Origin: Mycolicibacterium sp. P1-18
Lineage (GTDB): Bacteria; Actinomycetota; Actinomycetes; Mycobacteriales; Mycobacteriaceae
Direction: 5' to 3'
DNA: 64,000 bases
Assembly: GCF_008329535.1 (NCBI RefSeq)
Contig: NZ_NPKR01000003.1
Span: 124,001-188,000 of the forward strand
The notes beneath the pieces are model-generated. The model saw nothing but the letters and a program-made list of their open reading frames with translations. It was not told where the DNA came from and did not search any database. Shown here piece after piece: positions 55,059-63,441 of this stretch. The position numbers and the translations under genes were made by a program. Position 1 is the stretch's first letter. Each line of letters begins with the position of its first letter.

Positions 55059-56780
55059 ATGGAGGCGTTCCCGCTCTCACCGGTCAACCGTGAAGCCGCC
55101 CTGGCGGACATGGCGGCCCAACCCCTGGACATCCTGATCATCGGCGGCGGCGTCGTCGGCGCCGGTGCGGCACTCGACGCGGCCACCCGCGGTCTGAGGG
55201 TCGGCCTGGTCGAGGCACGTGACCTCGCCTCCGGCACGTCGAGCCGGTCGAGCAAGCTGATCCACGGAGGCCTGCGCTATCTGGAAATGCTCGACTTCGG
55301 CCTGGTGGCCGAGGCCCTGTCCGAACGCGGACTCATGCTGGAGAAGCTGGCCCCGCACCTGGTCAAGCCGGTGAAGTTCCTCTACCCCCTGAAGCATCGG
55401 GGTTGGGAGCGTTGGTATCTCGGTGCGGGACTCGCCCTGTACGACGCGATGTCGAAGTCGTCCGGGCACGGCGCCGGGATTCCACTGCACCGCCACCTGA
55501 CCCGGCGGGGCGCCCTGCGCACGGCGCCGTCGCTGAGCAAGGACTCCCTGGTGGGGGCAGTTCAGTACTACGACGCGGTGGTGGACGACGCCCGGCACAC
55601 GATGACCATCGCCCGTACCGCGGCGACCTACGGCGCCCGGATCGCGACGCGCACCCGGGTGGTCGACCTGATCCGCGAGGGCGAGCGCGTCACCGGCGCC
55701 CGCGTGGTGGACCTCGAGACCGACCGCACCTACACCGTGCGCGCGCGGCAGGTCGTCAACGCCACCGGGGTGTGGACCGACGACACCCAGGGGCTGGCCA
55801 ACGAACGCGGGCAGTTCCACGTGCGGTCCAGCAAGGGCATCCACCTCGTCGTTCCGCGCGACCGGATCCGGTCGTCGTCGGGGATCATCCTGCGGACCGA
55901 GAAGTCGGTGCTGTTCGTCATCCCCTGGGGCCGGCACTGGATCATCGGCACCACGGACACGGACTGGTCCCTCGACAAGGCGCACCCCGCGGCGAGCCAG
56001 AAGGACATCCGCTATCTGCTCGACGAGGTGAATTCGGTACTGCGGGTTCCGCTCACCGAGGCCGACGTCGAGGGTGTCTATGCGGGCCTGCGCCCCTTGC
56101 TGGCCGGCGAAAGTGCCGACACGTCGGCGCTGTCCCGCGAACACGCCGTCGCACACAGCGTTCCGGGTCTGGTGGTGATCGCCGGCGGCAAGTACACGAC
56201 CTACCGGGTGATGGCCAAGGACGCCGTCGACGAGGCCGTCCACGGCCTTGGCGAGAACTTCGACCGTCGAGTCCCGCCGTCCATCACCGAGGACGTGCCG
56301 CTGTTGGGCGCCGAGGGCTACCGGGCGATGTGGAACGCGCGCAACCAACTCGCCGCCGAATCGGGGCTCGACGAGGTCCGCATCACCCATCTGTTGAACC
56401 GCTACGGGTCGATGGTGGGCGACGTCCTCGCGCTCATCCGCGACGATCCGACGCTGGGCGTTCCGCTGGCGGCCGCCGACGACTATCTGCGCGCCGAGGT
56501 GGTGTTCGGCACCACGCACGAGGGCGCGCTGCACCTCGACGACCTGCTGTGTCGCCGGACGCGGATATCGATCGAGACCTTCGACCGGGGCACCGACTCG
56601 GCCGAGGAGGTCGCCGACCTGGTGGCGCCCATACTCGGATGGTCCCCCGAGCAACGGGAACGCGAGGTCGCGCACTACCTCGCGCGGGTGGCCGCGGAGC
56701 GGGAAAGTCAGACGATGCCCGACGACGAGACCGCCGACGGCGCACGGCTGGGCGCGGCCGACATCGTGCCGGTCAGCTGA
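55059..56780 (+). CDS. glpD: Aerobic glycerol-3-phosphate dehydrogenase
   Basis: 573 residues from ATG 55059. FAD-binding motif IIGGGVVGAGAALDAATRGLRVGLVEARD at about 25-54, the GlpD signature SSRSSKLIHGGLRYL, the substrate loop TTDTDWS, VVIAGGKYTTYRVMAKDAVD, and the C-terminal DAO_C helical region. It oxidises glycerol-3-phosphate to DHAP and passes electrons to the quinone pool at the membrane. Last gene of glpF-glpK-glpD. Confidence 0.93.
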   Translation: MEAFPLSPVNREAALADMAAQPLDILIIGGGVVGAGAALDAATRGLRVGLVEARDLASGTSSRSSKLIHGGLRYLEMLDFGLVAEALSERGLMLEKLAPHLVKPVKFLYPLKHRGWERWYLGAGLALYDAMSKSSGHGAGIPLHRHLTRRGALRTAPSLSKDSLVGAVQYYDAVVDDARHTMTIARTAATYGARIATRTRVVDLIREGERVTGARVVDLETDRTYTVRARQVVNATGVWTDDTQGLANERGQFHVRSSKGIHLVVPRDRIRSSSGIILRTEKSVLFVIPWGRHWIIGTTDTDWSLDKAHPAASQKDIRYLLDEVNSVLRVPLTEADVEGVYAGLRPLLAGESADTSALSREHAVAHSVPGLVVIAGGKYTTYRVMAKDAVDEAVHGLGENFDRRVPPSITEDVPLLGAEGYRAMWNARNQLAAESGLDEVRITHLLNRYGSMVGDVLALIRDDPTLGVPLAAADDYLRAEVVFGTTHEGALHLDDLLCRRTRISIETFDRGTDSAEEVADLVAPILGWSPEQREREVAHYLARVAAERESQTMPDDETADGARLGAADIVPVS

Positions 56781-56789
56781 CGGCGGCAG

Positions 56790-57353
56790 TCACCGAACGT
56801 CAGGCCGCGGCGGGAATGCCGCCAGGGCGGTGGCGGCGATCGCCGAGAGTTCGTCGAACGTGCCGCCGTCCCTCGCGGCGCCGGACATGCCGCGCATCAC
56901 GGCGACCAGATAGCTCGCCAGCTGGTCTACCGCCGTGTCCGGTGGCAGGTCGCCGTCGCGGACACCGCGGTCGAGCCGGTCCCGGAGCCGACGACGAAGG
57001 TCGTCGCGCTGGGCGGTGAGGCGCGGCTCGGTGAGCATCAGACAGCCGGGTGGGGTCGCGGTGTCGGTGTGCGCTCGGGCGGTGCCGTCGAGCATCTGCG
57101 CGACGGCGTCGCGAGCAGTCGGCGCCTCGGCGAACCGCTCGAGGGCCTCGCACGTCTGCCGGTAGTAATTCTCCGAGGCCTCCTCGAACAGGCGGTTCTT
57201 GTCGCCGAACGCCGTGTAGAGGCTGGGGGGAGTCACCCCCATCGCCTTGGTCAGCATGGCCACGGTGGTTTCCGCGTAACCCGTGCGCCAGAACTGTTCG
57301 ACGGCCGCGGCCAGCGCCGCGTCGCGGTCGAAGCCGAGGGGTCTGCCCGCCAT
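56790..57353 (-). CDS. TetR family transcriptional regulator
   Basis: 187 residues. HTH at about 8-52 (AALAAAVEQFWRTGYAETTV, then LTKAMGVTPPSLYTAFGDKNRLFEEASENYYRQ), AcrR type, close in sequence to the TetR at 25877. Divergent from the SDR gene at 57439, with two palindromes of the form CGTAGCGA-TCGCTACG between them. It converges on glpD, ten bases apart. Confidence 0.9.
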   Translation of the reverse strand: MAGRPLGFDRDAALAAAVEQFWRTGYAETTVAMLTKAMGVTPPSLYTAFGDKNRLFEEASENYYRQTCEALERFAEAPTARDAVAQMLDGTARAHTDTATPPGCLMLTEPRLTAQRDDLRRRLRDRLDRGVRDGDLPPDTAVDQLASYLVAVMRGMSGAARDGGTFDELSAIAATALAAFPPRPDVR

Positions 57354-57366
57354 GACCGCAGCATAA

Positions 57367-57382
57367 CGTAGCGATCGCTACG
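57367..57382. promoter_or_regulatory. TetR operator, copy 1
   Basis: Perfect 16-bp palindrome with arms CGTAGCGA and TCGCTACG, 14 bases upstream of the TetR start. Centre-to-centre distance to copy 2 is 42 bases, four helical turns. Confidence 0.8.
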
Positions 57383-57408
57383 AATGTGCTACGGTCCTTT
57401 CCGCAATG

Positions 57409-57424
57409 CATAGTGATCGCTACG
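57409..57424. promoter_or_regulatory. TetR operator, copy 2
   Basis: Arms CATAGTGA and TCGCTACG (two mismatches against copy 1), 15 bases upstream of the SDR GTG start. An ATG at 57406 overlaps it, so the SDR start is placed at 57439. Confidence 0.75.
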
Positions 57425-57438
57425 GAAAGGCAGATGTC

Positions 57439-58158
57439 GTGCAGCTCAAGGACTCCGTCGTACTGGTGACCGGCGCCAACCGAGGCATCGGAGCGGCGTT
57501 CGTGGCCGAACTCAAGAAGCGTGGGGCGGCGAAGATCTACGCGGCCGCACGCGACGTCAGCACCGTCGACGGCGACGGCGTCCAGCCGATCGAGCTGGAC
57601 GTCACCAACCCCGACCAGATCCGATCCGCCGCCGAGGCGGCCGGCGACGTCCAGGTCCTGATCAACAACGCAGGCATCTCCACCGGCGCCTCCCTGATCT
57701 CCGGCGACCTCGCGGACATCAGGCGGGAGATGGAGACCAACTTCTACGGTCCCCTGCTGACGACTCGCGCCTTCGCGCCGATCCTCAAGGCCAACGGCGG
57801 CGGTGCGGTCCTCAACGTCGCCTCGGCGCTGTCCTGGTTCACCTTCCCGGGAGCCGGGGCGTATTCGGCATCCAAGGCCGCCGCCTGGAGCCTGACCGAC
57901 GCCACCCGACTCGAACTCGCGGCGCAGCGAACCCACGTCGTCGGCGTGCACATGGGCCTCGTCGACACCGACATGAGCCAGGGGGTCGAGGGGCCGAAGA
58001 TCACCCCGGCCACCCTCGCCGGCGCGGGACTCGACGCGATCGAGTCGGGCCGCGACGAGGTGCTGGCCGACGAGTGGACCGTGTTGGTCAAGGGCGGGCT
58101 GAAGCTGGATCCGTCCGAGCGCTACGAGCAGATCTTCTCGGCCCTCGGCGTGAGCTGA
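57439..58158 (+). CDS. SDR family oxidoreductase
   Basis: 239 residues from GTG 57439 (VQLKDSVV), after AAAGG; the longer ATG 57406 lies in the operator. Cofactor motif GANRGIG, LINNAGISTG, catalytic Ser and Tyr/Lys in ASALSWFTFPGAGAYSASKAA, then GLVDTDMSQG. Paralogue of the SDR at 21323, in the same divergent TetR arrangement but with a different TetR subfamily and operator sequence. Substrate unknown. Confidence 0.9.
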   Translation: MQLKDSVVLVTGANRGIGAAFVAELKKRGAAKIYAAARDVSTVDGDGVQPIELDVTNPDQIRSAAEAAGDVQVLINNAGISTGASLISGDLADIRREMETNFYGPLLTTRAFAPILKANGGGAVLNVASALSWFTFPGAGAYSASKAAAWSLTDATRLELAAQRTHVVGVHMGLVDTDMSQGVEGPKITPATLAGAGLDAIESGRDEVLADEWTVLVKGGLKLDPSERYEQIFSALGVS

Positions 58159-58194
58159 CGCGAGACTAGCCAGCGCGTCACCCGACGCGGTTCG

Positions 58195-58305
58195 TCACGC
58201 CGTGACGTGTGCGCTGTCGCCGGCAGTGGCCGCGAACGACGTGCCGCTGACCATGCGGGCCTGATCCGAGGCCAGGAACACCACCAGGGGTCTGTTCACG
58301 GACAT
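58195..58305 (-). pseudogene. C-terminal remnant of an SDR gene
   Basis: Reverse-strand translation from the ATG at 58305 gives 36 residues, VNRPLVVFLASDQARMVSG then TSFAATAGDSAHVTA and stop at 58195. FLASDQARMVSGTSFAATAGD is the typical C-terminal signature of SDR enzymes (FLASD-x-A-x-x-V-x-G). The rest of the enzyme, with cofactor and catalytic motifs, is absent upstream on this strand. This is a decayed or truncated gene, opposite in direction to the intact SDR at 57439 and too short for most gene finders. Confidence 0.75.
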
Positions 58306-58313
58306 CCGCGGTC

Positions 58314-58649
58314 TCAGTGTTCGTTGGCGCCCTTGTGGCCCTGGCCCGCGTGGTCACTGTGCGGGGCGGACTCGACCGGGAAGGTGACGTGCTGCTCGGT
58401 GGCGGCGCCGCCGGGACTCGGGACGGCCGTGACGTCGGGGCCGCGGGTCGCACCTTCCAGTTCGTCGGTGATCTGGCCGGCGTCTTCGACGGCGTGTCCG
58501 GCGGTGCCGGTCATGGGGGTTCCGTCGACGTGGGTGCTGGTCGCGGTGTCGGCGTGGGCGGGTGCGGCGAGAGCCACCACGGTGCCGCCGAGGCCCGCGA
58601 GGCCGAAGGTGAGGATGGCCGCGGCGGTGGCGATTCGGGTGGTGATCAT
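58314..58649 (-). CDS. Small secreted protein, unknown function
   Basis: 111 residues from ATG 58649, after AAGGAG. Signal peptide at about 1-33 (ITTRIATAAAILTFGLAGLG up to APAHA), then a hydrophilic, Thr/Gly/His-rich mature part of about 75 residues (TATSTHVDGTPMTGTAGHAVEDAGQ, ending in the His-rich PHSDHAGQGHKGANEH). Probably exported; no family recognised. It lies on the strand opposite the kinase gene at 58832. Confidence 0.65.
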   Translation of the reverse strand: MITTRIATAAAILTFGLAGLGGTVVALAAPAHADTATSTHVDGTPMTGTAGHAVEDAGQITDELEGATRGPDVTAVPSPGGAATEQHVTFPVESAPHSDHAGQGHKGANEH

Positions 58650-58831
58650 TTGGGTTCTCCTTCTCGAAGCCACCTGGTGGGGCTGGTTGAGAAAGAGAAT
58701 GCGGCGGCGTCCTCAACGAAACCTCAACGCCGACCGGCAGGGGCCGGTCGGTCCATAAGCCGTCTGAGCGAGGTTCGTGCTGGTTGAATGACGCCCACAG
58801 GGTCGGCCGGTCACGGGAGTGAAACAGCGTC

Positions 58832-60670
58832 ATGGATGACACGGTCGTGGACGGCGAGGATGCCCCCGAGGATCAATCGTCCGGCGGCGACGCCACCCAC
58901 GTCGACGAGCCAGTCCGCACCTTCGGGCGCTACGAATTGTTGTCACTCGTGGGCGCTGGTGGCATGGGTCAGGTGTGGCGGGCGCGCGACCGGCAGACCA
59001 ACCGGGTCGTGGCGCTCAAGGTGTTGCCGGAACACTCGGCCGAGGACGAGGAGCCGCGCGAGCGATTCCGGCGGGAATGTGAAGCGGTCGCACAGCTGAC
59101 GGAGCCGCACGTCATCCCGATTCACGACTTCGGCGATCTCGACGGCAGGCTCTTCCTCAACATGAGGCTGGTCGACGGCATCGACCTGCGCACGTTGATC
59201 AAACGGGACGGCGCCCTGACGCCGACGCGTGCGGTGGCGATCGTCACCCAGGTGGCCGGCGCACTGCAGGCGGCCCACGACGTGGGCCTGGTGCACCGCG
59301 ACGTCAAGCCGTCCAACATCCTGGTGTCCGTCGACGACTTTGCCTACCTGATCGACTTCGGCATCGCCCACGCCTCCGGAGACCACACGCTGACGAAGGC
59401 CGGCGAGACCATCGGCACGGCCGCGTACATGGCGCCCGAGGCCATCGGCGCCGCCGTGAAGACCCATGCGCGCGTCGACGTGTACGCACTGGCGTGCGTC
59501 CTCTACGAATGCTTGACGGGCACGCCGCCGTTCGCGAGCGACATGGGCATCCAGGGCATGATCGCCCACCACCTGCACACCCCGCCGCCACGACCCAGTG
59601 CCAGCGTGCCGGACGTGCCAACTGCTCTCGACGCCGTCGTCGCCACGGGAATGGCCAAGGATCCCGACCGGCGCTACCCGACCGTGCGCGACCTCGCCAA
59701 CGCGGCCCGGGCGGCGACGGGCTCCGCCGACGCCACGGCGGTCACACCGCCCCGGAAGCGAAACGCGTTGTCGCGCCGCACCGTCGCACTGCTCACCGCG
59801 GCTGCCGTGACGGTGGTGGTCGTCGTCGCAGGGATCGTCGTCGTCGGGCAGAAGTCGTCGGACGGCGTCGACGACGGCGGCACTGCGTCTCCACCTGCCG
59901 ACAGCGGCTACTCGGCACAGAGCGTGCTGCCCTTCGCCGACGTCCACGTCGCGTCCGGTCTCGCGGTCGACGCCGGGGGCACCGTCTACGTCACCGACCT
60001 CGGCATCGACCAGGTGCTCCGGCTTGCGCCCGGTGAGACGCAGACGACGATCCTGCCGTTCAGCGGTCTCAAGAATCCCCGGGACGTGGCGGTCGACGCG
60101 AACGGCAACGTGTACGTCGCCGACTCCGGCAACGACCGGGTGGTGCGCCTCGAAGCGGGTGCGCCGTCGGCGGTCCCGCTGCCCTTCAGCGGTCTCAACG
60201 ACCCCCGCGGCGTCGCCGTGGATGCGAAGGGCGACGTCTACGTCACCGACCGTGGACACGACCGGGTACTCAGACTGGCCGCCGGCCAGACCGAGGCGAC
60301 GGCGCTGCCGTTCACCGGCCTCAACGATCCACGGGGTGTGACCGTCGGTCCGTCGGGCGACGTCGACGTGACCGACTGGGGCAACAACCGGGTAATGCAG
60401 CTGCCGGCCGGGGCGGCGACGGCGATCCCGCTTCCGTTCACCAACCTCAACGATCCACATGGCGTCGCAGCCGACTCGCGGGGCAGTGTCTACGTCACCG
60501 ACCGCGGAAACGCCGTGGTCCTCCAGCTGCGACCGGGTGCCACCGCGGCGATCCCCTTGCCCTTCACCGGCCTCGACGATCCGCAGGGCGTGGGAGTCGA
60601 CGATGCGGGTCACGTCTACGTCGCCGACGTCGGCGGCGACCCGGTCGTGATGCTCTCCGCGGCGCCATGA
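58832..60670 (+). CDS. Ser/Thr protein kinase with NHL propeller sensor, PknD-like
   Basis: 612 residues. Kinase domain about 33-290: Gly-rich loop GAGGMGQV (41-48), Lys63, HRDVKPSN (155-162), DFG (175-177), APE (201-203), all intact. One membrane helix at about 318-339 links to an extracellular six-bladed NHL propeller (366-612) as in M. tuberculosis PknD. The kinase is predicted active and would signal from an outside ligand. The following EmbR-like gene overlaps its stop (ATGA), which suggests phosphorylation of that regulator. Confidence 0.9.
   Translation: MDDTVVDGEDAPEDQSSGGDATHVDEPVRTFGRYELLSLVGAGGMGQVWRARDRQTNRVVALKVLPEHSAEDEEPRERFRRECEAVAQLTEPHVIPIHDFGDLDGRLFLNMRLVDGIDLRTLIKRDGALTPTRAVAIVTQVAGALQAAHDVGLVHRDVKPSNILVSVDDFAYLIDFGIAHASGDHTLTKAGETIGTAAYMAPEAIGAAVKTHARVDVYALACVLYECLTGTPPFASDMGIQGMIAHHLHTPPPRPSASVPDVPTALDAVVATGMAKDPDRRYPTVRDLANAARAATGSADATAVTPPRKRNALSRRTVALLTAAAVTVVVVVAGIVVVGQKSSDGVDDGGTASPPADSGYSAQSVLPFADVHVASGLAVDAGGTVYVTDLGIDQVLRLAPGETQTTILPFSGLKNPRDVAVDANGNVYVADSGNDRVVRLEAGAPSAVPLPFSGLNDPRGVAVDAKGDVYVTDRGHDRVLRLAAGQTEATALPFTGLNDPRGVTVGPSGDVDVTDWGNNRVMQLPAGAATAIPLPFTNLNDPHGVAADSRGSVYVTDRGNAVVLQLRPGATAAIPLPFTGLDDPQGVGVDDAGHVYVADVGGDPVVMLSAAP
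59927..60667 (+). repeat. Six in-gene NHL repeats of about 126 bp
   Basis: Six tandem units, each about 41-42 residues and beginning LPF-x-x-L then xPxGVAVDxxGxVYVTDxGxxRVxxL, encode the propeller blades. The unit sequences are similar at the DNA level, so they are prone to recombination or copy number change. Confidence 0.8.
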
Positions 60671-61821
60671 CGTCCTCGGGTCTGGACTTCGGGCTACTCG
60701 GTTCACTACGGGTCAGCGTGGACGGCCGGTCCGTGCCGTTGGGTACCCCGAAGCAGCGGGCGGTGCTCGCGCTCCTTCTGATCAACCGCAACCGGCCCAT
60801 GCCGAGGGACTCCATCATCGATGCGATCTGGGCGGACACGGCACACGCCGACGCCACCCACAATCTGCACGTCTACGTCGCGAACCTGCGCAAGATTCTC
60901 GGCTCCGCAGGGATCGATCCCCGTACCGTGTTGGTCAGCGCGCGGCCCGGCTACCGGCTGGACGTGCCGGAGTCCGATTGCGACATAGGGCGATTCGCCA
61001 CCGAGAGGGCGGCGGGCGTGGAAGCGGCCGTTGCAGGCCGGTTCGCCCAGGCCGGCGACCGACTCGGCGCCGCGCTCGCGCAATGGCGCGGACCCGTGCT
61101 CGACGACGTGCGCGAATTTCGCTTCGCCGAGACGTTCGCCACCGCACTCGCCGAGGACAGGGTGGGAGCTCAGGTCATGCGTGCGGAGGCTGAGATCGCT
61201 TGCGGCCGCGCCGCTTCGGTGATTGGGGAACTCGAGGACCTGGTGTCGAAACACCCGTACCGCGAGCCCCTGTGGGCGCAGCTCGTCACGGCCTACTACG
61301 TGCTCGAGCGGCAGACCGACGCCCTCGCCGCCTACCGCCGACTGAAGTCCACGCTGGCCGAGGAACTCGGCATCGACCCGGGTCCGACGCTGCGCGCCCT
61401 GCACGAGCAGATCCTGCGCCAAGAGCCGTTGGACGTCCAACGCCTCGCGCAGGACGATGCGTCCGACGTCTTCACCATGCTCGAATTACACACGTCCACC
61501 TCCGATCTCGCGACGACGCACAGGGCACAGCTCCGTGACGCCGCGGGCCGCTGCTACCCGCTGGAGAGGCTGGCGACGGGGATCGGGCGCCGCGACGACA
61601 ACGCCATCGTCCTCGACGATCCCAGGGTCAGCCGGCACCATGCCACCGTGATCGACACCGGTGCCAGCTTCGTGATCAACGACCTCCGCTCGGCCAACGG
61701 AGTAAAGGTGGCGGGTGAACGCATCCGCGGCAGCGCAACGCTCTGCGACGGCGACGTCGTCACCATCGCCGGCCACCGGTTGACGTTCGAACTCGCGACC
61801 GCCGAACCACCCGCCCCGTAG
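60667..61821 (+). CDS. EmbR-like regulator: wHTH, BTAD and FHA domains
   Basis: 384 residues from ATG 60667, overlapping the kinase stop. OmpR-like winged HTH about 1-100 (LGTPKQRAVLALLLINRNRPMPRDSII), BTAD about 105-255 (LWAQLVTAYYVLERQTDALAAYRRLKSTLAEELGIDPG), and an FHA domain about 285-370 with GIGRRDDN, the SRHH phosphothreonine-binding stretch and DLRSANGVKV. EmbR of M. tuberculosis has the same size and order and is phosphorylated by PknH. Here the partner kinase is PknD-like, so signal input differs. Confidence 0.85.
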   Translation: MTSSGLDFGLLGSLRVSVDGRSVPLGTPKQRAVLALLLINRNRPMPRDSIIDAIWADTAHADATHNLHVYVANLRKILGSAGIDPRTVLVSARPGYRLDVPESDCDIGRFATERAAGVEAAVAGRFAQAGDRLGAALAQWRGPVLDDVREFRFAETFATALAEDRVGAQVMRAEAEIACGRAASVIGELEDLVSKHPYREPLWAQLVTAYYVLERQTDALAAYRRLKSTLAEELGIDPGPTLRALHEQILRQEPLDVQRLAQDDASDVFTMLELHTSTSDLATTHRAQLRDAAGRCYPLERLATGIGRRDDNAIVLDDPRVSRHHATVIDTGASFVINDLRSANGVKVAGERIRGSATLCDGDVVTIAGHRLTFELATAEPPAP

Positions 61822-61849
61822 GTGTCGCGCGGGTACGGTCATCCCTACC

Positions 61850-62101
61850 GTGCCACGGGACCCAGCTCGACACGGCGAGGAACGAGGGGGCCCATGTCCG
61901 CCAAGAATCGAAGACGCGCAATGCCAGAGGTACCCGTTCTGGACCGATGACGGTGGCCTCACCGACGACAGCGTTGCGTTCATGATCGGCATCGCAACCG
62001 AATCCGGCGTTCTGACCCGGCCGATGGACGCCGGCGACGTCGTCGACCGGGCCACGCTGAATCGCGCGGTCGAACTGGCCAACCAGCCGCCAGGTCGGTA
62101 A
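61850..62101 (+). CDS. Small hypothetical protein, possible frameshift
   Basis: The open frame from GTG 61850 gives 83 residues, but it lacks a ribosome site and its first half has no good composition. A well-placed ATG at 61894, after GAGGGGG, begins MSAKNRRRAMPEVP in another frame, and the main frame continues FWTDDGGLTDDSVAFMIGIA with a sensible ending VVDRATLNRAVELANQ. Removing one G near 61936 joins these into about 70 residues. Either a one-base insertion or sequence error has broken a small gene. Function unknown. Confidence 0.4.
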   Translation: MPRDPARHGEERGGPCPPRIEDAQCQRYPFWTDDGGLTDDSVAFMIGIATESGVLTRPMDAGDVVDRATLNRAVELANQPPGR

Positions 62102-62106
62102 CCGAC

Positions 62107-63441
62107 TCAGGAGCAGGCGCGGTCGGTGATCAGCTCCAGCGGAACGGCGTTGGCCATCGCCTGGTAGCCCGCGAGATTGAAGTGCAGGTGGTCGGACCCG
62201 TCGTAGGCCGGATTGATCCGCGACGGCTCGGCCGGGTCACGGACGGCGGCGTCGAAGTCGACCACTCCGTCCGCGGGGCTCTGCTCCCGGATCCAGGCGT
62301 TGACGGCCTGGCGGACGGCCTCGCTACCAGCGGTGAGACCGGAGCTGCCACCCGCCGGGGTCAGCGTGCCCTGCAGCACCCGCAGACCCTGCGCGTGCAG
62401 GCGGTCGATCACCTCCCGATACCCACCGGTCAGCTGGTCGACGCTGGCGTTGGGAGACATCAACACATCGTTGATTCCCTCCAGCCAGATCACCGTGGTG
62501 ACCCCCGAGAGCGTCGCCACGTCGGCGTCGAGCCGCCGAATCACGGCTGCTCCCTGCACATCCGGTTGTCCACCGACTACCGAATCCTGCAGCACGCGAT
62601 TGCCGGCGATACCCAGGTTGAGTACCGACAACGGGCGGTCGGCGGCGGCCAGCCGGCGGGCGAGGTCATCGGGCCAGCGCCCGTCGGCATCGATGCCCTC
62701 GAGTGTCTCCGGCGCCCCTGCCGGCACCGCCTGGTAGCCGTCGGTGATCGAGTCACCGAGCGCCACCACCGCGCCGTCCGACATCGGCGCGAGCACCTCG
62801 ACGCCGCTGACGAACGGGCGACTGGTGGTGCGCTGAGTGAACGAGGACCCGTCGACGTCGCCGGTGTGATCACCGCTGCCCTCGGGCGTGAAGTAGGACG
62901 TCTGCCGTGCGACGGCGTGCTCGGTCGGCTTGCCGATGTCACCGGCCACGTGCAGGCTCACGGCCAGCGGCTCGAAGGCCTGAACCGCTACGCCGACGGG
63001 GTCGCTCAGGACGTCCTGTCCTGGGGCCACGGTGACGCTGCGGTTGCCGCCGAAGGACAGCGGTGCGACGGACTCCGGGACTACCGCCGGACCGGTTGCC
63101 CGGCGCGCGACGGTCGCCTGTGCGAATGTGACTGGAGCGGTGCCGAATCGGTTCGACAGCCGCACCCGGGCGGTGGTGCCTCCGAACGTCGGCGTGAGGA
63201 TCGCCCGGATCGTCTCGTCGCGTACCACCGACTTCGGGTTCATCGACAAGTCGTAGCGATCCATGTCATCCGTGCCGCCGGAGGCGTCCGACGGGGCGGC
63301 GGCCCACACGCCGAGCCAGCCCTGATCGGAACAACCCGGCAGCGGATCTGCCGTCGCCACACCAGATGCGGCAAGCGACACGGCCAGCCCGGCCACGACG
63401 GCCGCGGTCGTCACGCGGCCGCGGATGGCAGGTCGGTTCAC
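62107..63441 (-). CDS. Secreted SGNH/GDSL hydrolase
   Basis: 444 residues from GTG 63441, overlapping the permease stop (GTGA). Signal peptide about 1-32 (TTAAVVAGLAVSLAASGVATA). The SGNH domain begins at about 220: nucleophile in VVALGDSITDGYQ, Gly in NLGIAGNRVLQD, Asn in WLEGINDVLMS, and the catalytic Asp/His in GSDHLHFNLAGYQAM. Before it is a beta-rich N-terminal domain (GWLGVWAAAPSDASG, then IRAILTPTFGGTTARVRLSNRFG) found in this actinobacterial lipase/esterase group. Secreted esterase; substrate unknown. Confidence 0.88.
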   Translation of the reverse strand: MNRPAIRGRVTTAAVVAGLAVSLAASGVATADPLPGCSDQGWLGVWAAAPSDASGGTDDMDRYDLSMNPKSVVRDETIRAILTPTFGGTTARVRLSNRFGTAPVTFAQATVARRATGPAVVPESVAPLSFGGNRSVTVAPGQDVLSDPVGVAVQAFEPLAVSLHVAGDIGKPTEHAVARQTSYFTPEGSGDHTGDVDGSSFTQRTTSRPFVSGVEVLAPMSDGAVVALGDSITDGYQAVPAGAPETLEGIDADGRWPDDLARRLAAADRPLSVLNLGIAGNRVLQDSVVGGQPDVQGAAVIRRLDADVATLSGVTTVIWLEGINDVLMSPNASVDQLTGGYREVIDRLHAQGLRVLQGTLTPAGGSSGLTAGSEAVRQAVNAWIREQSPADGVVDFDAAVRDPAEPSRINPAYDGSDHLHFNLAGYQAMANAVPLELITDRACS

